DNA of 20,114 nt from Gemmatimonadota bacterium (GTDB lineage Bacteria > Gemmatimonadota > Gemmatimonadetes > Gemmatimonadales > GWC2-71-9): NCBI GenBank assembly GCA_003222235.1, contig QHVD01000026.1, positions 34,606 to 54,719 of the forward strand. The letters run 5' to 3'. Within the stretch, counting starts at the first letter, position 1; each line of letters starts with the position of its first letter. Made by a program: the position numbers and the translations under genes. A model generated the notes under the pieces. That model made no database searches. It had not been told where the DNA came from and saw nothing but the letters and a program-made list of their open reading frames with translations. Below, piece after piece: positions 7,872-14,384 of the stretch.

Positions 7872-8077
7872 TCGGGCGCTATCCGGCCGACGCCGGCAAG
7901 GTGCTGCTGTCGGGGTGGGTGCTGCATCCCGAGCGCGTGGCCGGGCGGGCGGCCCTGGTGGAAGTGAAACAGGGGAAAGGGAGGGCCATCCTGTTCGGCT
8001 TTCGGCCTCAGTACCGCGGCCAGAGCATCGCGACTTACCCGTTGTTGTTCAACAGCTTGCAGCTAACCACCCACTAG
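7664..8077 (+). pseudogene. Out-of-frame C-terminal portion of the M14 peptidase
   Basis: From 7664 a different frame encodes SRFAIAELLLPVRNVLEG, continuing to LLFNSLQLTTH and TAG at 8075-8077. This follows directly from LVALNDA in the upstream frame. About 137 residues belong to the same protein, including GKGRAILFGFRPQYRGQS, a typical end of the amidotransferase-like domain of M14 proteins. There is no signal for independent initiation. Deleting two bases within the CG repeat 7658-7663 rejoins the frames exactly. Confidence 0.85.
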
Positions 8078-8105
8078 GTGATGGCCGCTCTTGTCTGATC
8101 CTCCG

Positions 8106-8137
8106 TTGCTTCCTATTCTTCGGTTCATTCCTATTCT
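8106..8137 (+). promoter_or_regulatory. Candidate promoter region with 10-base direct repeat before the DUF4015 gene
   Basis: The 70-base gap after the M14 stop is locally A/T-rich. TTGCTT (8106-8111) could be a -35 and TATTCT (8132-8137 or 8114-8119) a -10, but neither spacing is ideal. TTCCTATTCT occurs twice, at 8110-8119 and 8128-8137, 18 bases apart. This is a candidate promoter or activator site only. Confidence 0.3.
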
Positions 8138-8147
8138 GTGGAATCGA

Positions 8148-9383
8148 ATGACTGTGGTCCGCCAGGTAGGAGCCCTGTTGCTGGCCGCGCTCTCGATGAG
8201 TCGCGGCCTTTTTGCACAGGATACCGCCGCCCCCGACACGCTGGCTGCGCCGATGGTGGCCGCCGACCAGGTGCGGGTCCTGCTGCGCCCGCTCGAGCTC
8301 CGCTACGTGCAGCAGGAACCCCTGCTCCGGCCGCGCACGTCCTCGATCAAAGCCCTGTACGTGAACGCGTGGGCGTTCGGCTCGCGCAGACTGTGGCAGC
8401 TCGTGCGCCTCGCCGACGAAACCGAGATCAACGCGCTCGTGATCGACGTGAAGGACGACACGGGGTGCCTGCTCTACCCCTCGGCCGTGCCGACCGCCCA
8501 GCAAATCGGCGCCAACCAGTGCGTGCGCGCGAAAGACGCGCGGGCGCGGCTCGACACCATCGCGGCGCACGGGATCTACGCCATCGCGCGCATCGTCGTG
8601 GCCAAGGACCCGCGCCTCGCCGAGCACAAGCCCGAGTGGTCGGTGCAGGAGCGGGGGACGGGCAAGCTGTGGCGCGATCGGATCGACATCGCGTGGGTGG
8701 ACGCCTATAACGATTCGGTGTGGATCTACGCCGCGCAGCTCGCCCAGGAAGCCGTCCACATGGGCTTCAACGAAGTACAGTTCGATTACGTGCGCTTCCC
8801 CGACGAGCCGAGGAGTCGGATGGCGACGGCGGTTTTCCCGGCCCACCGTCCGGGCCAGACGCAGCGCGAGGCCGTGCGCGAGCACGTCGCGCTGTTGACG
8901 CGCCGGCTCAAGCCGCTCGGCGTCCCCGTCACCTTCGACATCTTCGGCCTCACGGCCTCGGCCACCGGCGACCTGGGGATCGGTCAGGTGTGGGAGGACT
9001 TCGCGACCCTCGCAGACGTGCTACTGCCGATGGTCTATCCGAGCCACTACTATCGCGGTGCGTTCGGCTTCGCCTGGCCCAACGGACAGCCCTATCGCGT
9101 GGTCCACAGCGCGCTCTCCGATGCGTTGCAGCGCTCGCGCGCGCTCGCGGGCGCGGCGGAGATCCGGCCGTTCCTCCAGGCGTTCACACTGGGCCGCCGG
9201 CTCCCCCGCTATACGCCGTTCGAGATCCGCGAGCAGATTCGCGCAGTCGAGGACCTCGGGATCACGTCGTGGGTGTTGTGGAATCCCCGCAGCGTGTACC
9301 AGCGCGAGGCACTGCGTCCCAAGCCAGGCGTGCCTTACTCGGTAGGCGCCAACGCCATCCCGGGGCGCCACTCCGTGATGTAG
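8148..9383 (+). CDS. Exported putative glycoside hydrolase (DUF4015 type)
   Basis: A 411-residue protein predicted to be a TIM-barrel glycoside-hydrolase-like enzyme acting outside the cytoplasm; its substrate is unknown. ATG 8148 is chosen over an in-frame TTG at 8091 because it begins a normal signal peptide (MTVVRQVGALLLAALSMSRG, cleaved near LFAQ). The domain runs from about residue 67 to 400, with the blocks IKALYVNAWAFG, INALVIDVKDDTG, EVQFDYVRFPDEP, DIFGLTAS, DVLLPMVYPSHY and SWVLWNPRSVY. These match the conserved strand ends of DUF4015/COG1306 proteins, and acidic residues in VIDVKDD and FDYVRFPDE are candidate active-site groups. It is the last of three exported hydrolases in a row. 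Its last 49 bases overlap the end of the opposite-strand aconitase gene. Confidence 0.85.
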   Translation: MTVVRQVGALLLAALSMSRGLFAQDTAAPDTLAAPMVAADQVRVLLRPLELRYVQQEPLLRPRTSSIKALYVNAWAFGSRRLWQLVRLADETEINALVIDVKDDTGCLLYPSAVPTAQQIGANQCVRAKDARARLDTIAAHGIYAIARIVVAKDPRLAEHKPEWSVQERGTGKLWRDRIDIAWVDAYNDSVWIYAAQLAQEAVHMGFNEVQFDYVRFPDEPRSRMATAVFPAHRPGQTQREAVREHVALLTRRLKPLGVPVTFDIFGLTASATGDLGIGQVWEDFATLADVLLPMVYPSHYYRGAFGFAWPNGQPYRVVHSALSDALQRSRALAGAAEIRPFLQAFTLGRRLPRYTPFEIREQIRAVEDLGITSWVLWNPRSVYQREALRPKPGVPYSVGANAIPGRHSVM

Positions 9384-11359
9384 CCGGCGATCGCCGAAGC
9401 CGCGACGGTGAACGGATTGGCGAGATACAGCCGACCGGGCCCCGAGCGCCCGGGGAAGTTGCGGTTGATGGCGCTGATCGTCACTTCATCCCGGGACTTC
9501 GAGACGCCCGGCCCCGCATTAATGCAGGCGCCGCATGACGGCTCGAGGAACGTGGCGCCGACCTTCGTGAACAGCTCGAGATAGCCCCGCTCCTCACAAT
9601 AGCGCTTCACGTCCTGCGAGCCAGACTGGATGTAGAACCGCACCCACGGCGCGACCCGCTCCCCGCGCGCCGCGGCCTCCGACAGCACCCGGGCGTACAT
9701 GTCCATGTCTTCTTTCTTTCCCGCCGTGCAGGACCCGGCATAGGCGATGTCCACGCGGACCCGCTCGCCCGCGTCGCCGAGCGAGAGCCCGTTGCCCGGG
9801 TCGCCCGGCAGCGCGAGCATCGGCCGCATCGCGCCGGCGTCGATCTCGATCACGTCGCAGTACCCGGCGCCGGGATCGCTTTCCAGCCCCTCACACAGTC
9901 GCTCCGCCGCGGCGCGCGACATGCCCCGGTACTCCATCAGATACGCGACGGTCTTCGCGTCGGGAGCGACATACCCGGTGAACCCCCCCACCTCCGCCGT
10001 CATGTTCGTCATCGTGGCGCGCTCGTCCACCGACAGCGACTCGACCGCGTCGCCGCCGTATTCGACCAGCTTGCCGATGGCCTGCCCGCTCTTCACGTAC
10101 GGATGGCGCAGGATCTCCAGCATGAAATCCTTCGCCGTTACGTTGTCGGGCTTCTTCCCCCGCACCACGATCTTCACCGTCTCCGGAACGCTGATGCGCA
10201 CGTCTTTCGTGAGCCACGAGTTGAAGATCGCCGTCGTGCCGACGCCGAACGCCACGCACCCGATCGCACCCGCATGGGGCGTGTGAGAATCGCTTCCGAT
10301 GATCACCATCCCGGGCTGGGCGTGACCCTCGAGGATCTTCGAGTGGCAGATCGCCTCCGAGCCGTGGCGGCCCAGCCTCAGCTCGCCGTAGAGCTTGATC
10401 CCGTGCTTCTCCGCGAAGCGTCGCTGCTTCTGCTCGAGCTGCAACGCGACGTCGAGTAGTCCCTCTTTGACGCGCTCAGGCGTCATCGCCTCGCCCAGGA
10501 AGGTGAGGTGGTCGCGGAACATCAGGATCGAGCCCGGGTCGAACACCTTCTCGTCCGGCCCCACGAGCTGCTCGAAGAAGATGGCGGCCATCGGCGTCAC
10601 GTACTCGTGGCTGAAGCGGATGTCGGTGACGACGAAGCCCTCGTCCCCCGGCTTGACCGCCGGGACGCCGATCTTCGCACGCGACGGATCCACCACCCAG
10701 TGGCGGGCTATGATTTTCTCGCCGAGCGTCATCGGCCGCGGCGGCGTGCCGGGCGGCGTGAGCTGCACCCTGCCCTGCGAGCGGGCCACGTTGAAGTTGA
10801 ATAGCCCGCCGTACTCGATGATCCCGCGGGTGATCTCGCCCTCGCCCGCCGTGAAGGCCGACAAGGGGATCGCCTCGCCGCGCCGCACCTTGTCGATGAT
10901 GGAGAAGTCGGTCGTCGTGAGCAGGCCGAGGTTCTGGCAGTTCTCCCGGTAAATCCGCTCGATGCTCTCCGCGATGACCAGCTTGATACCGGCACACATC
11001 TCGGCGTAGGGCGACTGCTCGCGCGAGGACCCCTTGCCCCGCCGCTTGCCGCTCACCGAGGCGACGAACCCGCCCCGCCGCACCGACCCGCGAGCGACGG
11101 GAAACGCGTCGGCGCACTTGAGGCCGAGGTAGGGGAATTCACCCAGGGTTTCGTCGTAGTAATAGCAGATGTAGGCGGGCGTGATCTCGTCGGTGGAGAT
11201 GTCGTCGCGCAGCTTCATCCCGGGGCGCCAGTCGAGGTCCGTCCCCTCGAGCTGCTGCCGCACCAGAGCCGGGTCCTCCGCGAGGAACAGGATCCGGCCC
11301 TCGAGCCGGACCTCGTCCGGAAGCCGCTCGACGCGACGCGATGTGAGAGCAGCGAGCAT
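9335..11359 (-). CDS. Aconitase / isopropylmalate-isomerase superfamily enzyme, swivel domain first
   Basis: A [4Fe-4S] hydro-lyase of 674 residues from ATG 11359; an in-frame TTG at 11395 would add 12. Neither start has a clear Shine-Dalgarno. The small LeuD-like swivel domain comes first (about 50-215), with DDISTDEITP (52-61), GSSRE (110-114) and IAESIERIYREN. The LeuC-like catalytic part follows (about 216-674), with SDSHTPHAGAIG. The cluster ligands are Cys544 (GSCTAG) and Cys609/Cys612 (PSCGAC); the 65 and 3 spacing closely fits mitochondrial aconitase (63 and 3). AcnA and Aquifex-type aconitases have the opposite order. AcnB has swivel before catalytic but also an N-terminal HEAT-like domain, for which there is no room here. 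Substrate could be citrate, isopropylmalate, homocitrate or methylcitrate and cannot be read from the motifs. No TCA or Leu neighbours are present. Confidence 0.9.
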   Translation of the reverse strand: MLAALTSRRVERLPDEVRLEGRILFLAEDPALVRQQLEGTDLDWRPGMKLRDDISTDEITPAYICYYYDETLGEFPYLGLKCADAFPVARGSVRRGGFVASVSGKRRGKGSSREQSPYAEMCAGIKLVIAESIERIYRENCQNLGLLTTTDFSIIDKVRRGEAIPLSAFTAGEGEITRGIIEYGGLFNFNVARSQGRVQLTPPGTPPRPMTLGEKIIARHWVVDPSRAKIGVPAVKPGDEGFVVTDIRFSHEYVTPMAAIFFEQLVGPDEKVFDPGSILMFRDHLTFLGEAMTPERVKEGLLDVALQLEQKQRRFAEKHGIKLYGELRLGRHGSEAICHSKILEGHAQPGMVIIGSDSHTPHAGAIGCVAFGVGTTAIFNSWLTKDVRISVPETVKIVVRGKKPDNVTAKDFMLEILRHPYVKSGQAIGKLVEYGGDAVESLSVDERATMTNMTAEVGGFTGYVAPDAKTVAYLMEYRGMSRAAAERLCEGLESDPGAGYCDVIEIDAGAMRPMLALPGDPGNGLSLGDAGERVRVDIAYAGSCTAGKKEDMDMYARVLSEAAARGERVAPWVRFYIQSGSQDVKRYCEERGYLELFTKVGATFLEPSCGACINAGPGVSKSRDEVTISAINRNFPGRSGPGRLYLANPFTVAASAIAGYITEWRPGMALAPTE

Positions 11360-11541
11360 CGTGGTAAGATCGCCAACGCGCTGCGGCCGGAGCAAGCGGA
11401 CTTCGCGGGGCCGCCCCTAAGTGCAGTTTGTTGCAGCGCAGCCAATGAACTGCCGCGCATCGAGTTAGCTGCCCGACCGGGGGAGGTGGCTAGGTGCCTC
11501 TGGCCCGCGAGCAGGGACCCGGATAAGTTTGCGCCCGTTTT
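11360..11541. promoter_or_regulatory. Divergent intergenic region between aconitase and toroid genes
   Basis: These 182 bases should hold the start signals for both genes. A perfect -35-like TTGACA lies at 11542-11547 after a T-run, but it overlaps the proposed TTG start of the + gene and has no good -10 17 bases on. GCAGTT (11423-11428) and AACTGC (11448-11453) form a weak inverted repeat with a 19-base gap. No convincing complete promoter was seen on either strand. Confidence 0.3.
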
Positions 11542-12726
11542 TTGACAGTCGCATCTGCCGGCCAACAGTCACTGCGGAGCGAGCACCTGGAACTCCCGAC
11601 GTCGCATCGGTTGCCGCTGTCCTGGCTGCTCGAGGCAGCGAGCCCGCCGCTCCAGTATCGCGCTTACGCCGAGGTCGTCCCGGAGAATGCTCGTGATCCC
11701 GAGCGGCTGGCGGCATTTCACCGGGCCGTGCTCGAGTACAAGCCTGCCCAAGCGATCGCCCGTAGGCAGAGGCCGAACGGCCTGTGGGGTGGTAACGTGC
11801 TCGGGCCGACAGCATCGAAGGCGCACGGCTGGAGCGAGCCCGGGACGGTCTACCAGTACCGGCGGCTCCTCGAGCTCGGGTGGCCTCCCACCGAGCGGCC
11901 CTTCAGGGACGCCGACCGGTTCCTGTTCCAGATGCTCTCGCGCATCGAGCCGGACGACGCCGACCCACGCGTCGCCCAGAAAGCGCTGGAGCTACTGGTC
12001 GAGTTTCAGAAGCCCGCCAAGGCTGACCCCGGGCTGGGCCGCTGGGCGCGGCAGATGGGCCGGCAGGCGGCAGCCTGCGCCCTGGCACGCGGCAGCCACG
12101 TCGACGATCCGCGGGTGCGAGGCACGGCGCATAGCATCGCGAGCAACATCTCCCAGTATTTGCGCAGTGAGCTCGTGCGGAAGCCGTTCCGGAAGGCACA
12201 GGGCAAGACCGTGCTCGACCCGGCTGCCTTCCCGCCGACCATCTTCGCCGTCGAGATGCTCGCCTTCCTTCCCCCGGTCCAGCGGGAGCGCGCCGGTTTC
12301 ATCGAGCGGCTGGGCAGCTATTTCTCGACGCCCTCGCCGCGGCGGGCGTTTTACATCCTGGCTGGGAGGAAGATCCTGAAGCCCGTATTCGAGCTGCTCG
12401 GCGACCCGTTGCATGCGGACGCAGCCGGCCACGTGGACGACGTCCCGTTCGCCCTGTACTGGCTCGAGCTGCTGGCCCGGCTCGGTTTGGCACGCCAGAT
12501 CCCGACCGCGAGCCGCGTCCTTGCACGGCTCTTCAGCGAGTGCGACGAGCAGGGGATCTGGAGCCCGAAGAGCCTGCGCGCGGCGCCCAAGACGAAGAGC
12601 CCCCTGACAGCGCACTACTTCCCGCTCGAGGGACCGGGTAAGAGCCCGGCGCAGCGCCAAACGGACGTGACGTTCCGGCTGGCACTCATCGCCCGGATCA
12701 TGAGCGTGCCAATCGAGGTGGTCTAG
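11542..12726 (+). CDS. Hypothetical soluble protein, alpha/alpha-toroid (squalene-cyclase/prenyltransferase-like)
   Basis: I do not recognise a named family with certainty. The 394-residue product has no signal peptide or membrane segment and is rich in Leu, Ala and Arg helices. The N-terminal SWLLEAASPPLQYRAYAEV followed by RQRPNGLWGG and YQYRRLLELGWPP resembles uncharacterised helical-repeat proteins with a squalene-cyclase/prenyltransferase-like toroid (QxxNGxWGG, then helix pairs). No DxDD cyclase motif is visible, so catalysis is doubtful. The start is uncertain: TTG 11542 lacks a Shine-Dalgarno and overlaps TTGACA, and TTG 11611 (giving MPLSWLLE) is plausible because the conserved part begins there. 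The stop is 8 bases before the lipoprotein hydrolase, implying an operon. Confidence 0.75.
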   Translation: MTVASAGQQSLRSEHLELPTSHRLPLSWLLEAASPPLQYRAYAEVVPENARDPERLAAFHRAVLEYKPAQAIARRQRPNGLWGGNVLGPTASKAHGWSEPGTVYQYRRLLELGWPPTERPFRDADRFLFQMLSRIEPDDADPRVAQKALELLVEFQKPAKADPGLGRWARQMGRQAAACALARGSHVDDPRVRGTAHSIASNISQYLRSELVRKPFRKAQGKTVLDPAAFPPTIFAVEMLAFLPPVQRERAGFIERLGSYFSTPSPRRAFYILAGRKILKPVFELLGDPLHADAAGHVDDVPFALYWLELLARLGLARQIPTASRVLARLFSECDEQGIWSPKSLRAAPKTKSPLTAHYFPLEGPGKSPAQRQTDVTFRLALIARIMSVPIEVV

Positions 12727-12734
12727 GGTCTCGC

Positions 12735-13754
12735 GTGAGGCGGTTGCTCGCGCTGCTCTCCGCCCTGGTCGTCGCGTGCTGCGCCGCACCGATTCCGCAG
12801 GCCGAGCGCTTTCCCGCCGGCACGCCGTTTACGGCGCGCTTTCGCGAGATCGAGGGACGGAGGATTCGCTACATCGACGCAGGCCAGGGAACAGCCGTGA
12901 TCTTCCTTCACGGCCTGGGCGCTTCGATGTACGCATGGCGCAAGAACCTCGCGCCCGTGCTGGCGGCGGGGTTTCGCGTGGTGGCTTTCGACAACCTGGG
13001 ATTCGGCTCATCCGACAAGCCGGCGCACGGTTATACGAACGCCGACTACGCTCACCTGCTCGTCACGCTGATGGACTCGCTGCGCGTGAGCGACGCCGCA
13101 CTGGTCGGGCACTCGATGGGCGGCGCCGTCGCCGCCGAGGCGGCGCTCCGGTCTCCGAAGCGGGTGAGCGCCCTGGTGCTGATCGATGCGGCCGGGCTGG
13201 GTACCCGCGAGCCGATGCTCTTCCGCGTCGCCCGCTGGCCGGTCCTCGGACCCGGTCTTCTCTCGTTCCGCGGACGCGGACTCGTCGAGCGGCTCCTCAA
13301 GTCCACGTACGCCGATCCCAACAAGGTGAGCGACGGTGACGTGGACCAGTACTATGCGCCGGTCGCCGACCGCGATTACGGTCGTGCGCTGCGAGGCGTG
13401 CTGCGCGAGTTCCGCTTTGACGCGCTCGGCGGACGCCTCGGCGCGATCGCGGTGCCGACGCTCGTGCTGTGGGGAGAGGAGGACCGCTGGATCCCGATCG
13501 CGGCCGGCCGCGCGATGGCGGCCCAGCTTCCGCGCTCTGCGTTCCTCTCGGTGCGGCACGCCGGGCACTCGGTCCAGGAGGAGGCGCCCGACGAGGTGAA
13601 TCACCTCCTCATCAAGTTCCTCCAGGAGGGCCTGCCACGCGTCCCGGAGAACCTGGCAGGGTTGGAGTCTCCAGCCCCGGGCCCGTCCCCACCCGTTCCC
13701 GGGAGCATCCAGGAGAGACCGGGCCTCTTGGCGTGGCGGTCGAAACGGCACTAG
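12735..13754 (+). CDS. Alpha/beta-hydrolase fold lipoprotein
   Basis: A 339-residue serine hydrolase of the esterase/lipase/haloalkane-dehalogenase-like group. GTG 12735, 8 bases after the preceding stop, begins MRRLLALLSALVVACC, whose VVAC is an acceptable lipobox (Cys15, perhaps Cys16), so the enzyme is likely lipid-anchored. The fold is clear: oxyanion-loop HGLGASMYAW, FDNLGFGSSDKP, nucleophile Ser127 in GHSMGG, acid Asp250 in WGEEDRWIP and base His278 in RHAGHS. A cap region lies between about 155 and 235. A Pro-rich tail of about 30 residues follows the domain (SPAPGPSPPVPG), and its coding DNA contains the TetR promoter. The substrate cannot be predicted. Linkage to the upstream toroid gene and the downstream TetR suggests shared regulation. 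Confidence 0.9.
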   Translation: MRRLLALLSALVVACCAAPIPQAERFPAGTPFTARFREIEGRRIRYIDAGQGTAVIFLHGLGASMYAWRKNLAPVLAAGFRVVAFDNLGFGSSDKPAHGYTNADYAHLLVTLMDSLRVSDAALVGHSMGGAVAAEAALRSPKRVSALVLIDAAGLGTREPMLFRVARWPVLGPGLLSFRGRGLVERLLKSTYADPNKVSDGDVDQYYAPVADRDYGRALRGVLREFRFDALGGRLGAIAVPTLVLWGEEDRWIPIAAGRAMAAQLPRSAFLSVRHAGHSVQEEAPDEVNHLLIKFLQEGLPRVPENLAGLESPAPGPSPPVPGSIQERPGLLAWRSKRH

Positions 13755-13757
13755 ATT
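13728..13757 (+). promoter_or_regulatory. Candidate promoter of the tetR-family gene
   Basis: TTGGCG (13728-13733) and TAGATT (13752-13757) are separated by 18 bases and give reasonable -35/-10 matches. The -10 overlaps the TAG stop of the hydrolase gene (13752-13754). Transcription would begin inside the inverted repeat at 13761-13776, leaving almost no leader before ATG 13776. Confidence 0.45.
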
Positions 13758-13760
13758 TAT

Positions 13761-13776
13761 TCAACCATTCGGTTGA
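13761..13776 (+). promoter_or_regulatory. Perfect inverted repeat, probable TetR autoregulatory operator
   Basis: TCAACC (13761-13766) and GGTTGA (13771-13776) are perfect 6-base arms around ATTC. The site covers an in-frame TTG and the A of the ATG start codon of the TetR gene and lies just after the -10. Short palindromes at this place are typical of TetR self-repression. The binding itself is inferred. Confidence 0.65.
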
Positions 13777-14381
13777 TGCTGCAGAGCGTGCGACACAAGT
13801 TAAGCAGCAGCAGAGCGTTACGGATAGTCACCGCGGCCCGCGACGAGTTCGCGCGCCATGGGTTCGACGGCGCCCGCGTGGATCAGATCGCGCGTCGGGC
13901 CGGGGTGAACAAGCAACTGCTGTTTTACTACTTCCACTCCAAGCGCGGGCTCTTCGACGCGGCCCTCACCTCGGGCGGAGCCGAGTTCGAGGAGGCTCTC
14001 GCGCAGCTCGGCAGTCGGGACGGCCGACCTCTCGACCGTCTTCGCGCAACTCTCGAAGCGCAGTTCGACTTCCTCGCCACCCATGCCGATCTGGTCACCC
14101 TGCTCACGCAAGGCGGGCGGTCGGGAACGCGGCCGTTCGCGCCAGCCATCAAGCGGCTGGTGGTGCTCCTGGCGGAGGGACAGGGCCTCGGGCAGGTACG
14201 CGACGACGTGGACCCGCACCTCGCCGCGGCGCAGGCGCTGGTCCTGATGGTCGCGTACCTGGGACTGGAGCCCTTGATCACGGCAAGCGCGCCCCCGCTC
14301 GGCGCCGATGAGCCGGCGCTGCGGGAGCGCTGGAAGGAGGCAGCGGTCAGGCTCGTGCTCCAAGGAGTCACGGCCCGTTGA
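13776..14381 (+). CDS. TetR/AcrR family transcriptional regulator
   Basis: A 201-residue dimeric repressor-type protein. The N-terminal HTH is textbook: ALRIVTAARDEFARHGFDGARV, then DQIARRAGVNKQLLFYYF with the recognition helix around residues 43-51 and HSKRGLFDAAL after it. The C-terminal half (about 70-201) is a helical ligand/dimer domain without an identifiable ligand class. ATG 13776 is preferred over the adjacent TTG 13773. No Shine-Dalgarno is visible, consistent with a nearly leaderless message. The inverted repeat across its start suggests self-regulation, and the likeliest other target is the toroid-hydrolase pair upstream. The gene ends 3 bases from the convergent DUF5916 gene. Confidence 0.92.
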   Translation: MLQSVRHKLSSSRALRIVTAARDEFARHGFDGARVDQIARRAGVNKQLLFYYFHSKRGLFDAALTSGGAEFEEALAQLGSRDGRPLDRLRATLEAQFDFLATHADLVTLLTQGGRSGTRPFAPAIKRLVVLLAEGQGLGQVRDDVDPHLAAAQALVLMVAYLGLEPLITASAPPLGADEPALRERWKEAAVRLVLQGVTAR

Positions 14382-14384
14382 CCC

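Noticed and set aside
8091..8147. Extended start (TTG 8091) for the DUF4015 protein
   Set aside because: The extra 19 residues precede a good signal peptide and would hide its basic N-terminus; the DNA there looks like a promoter region.
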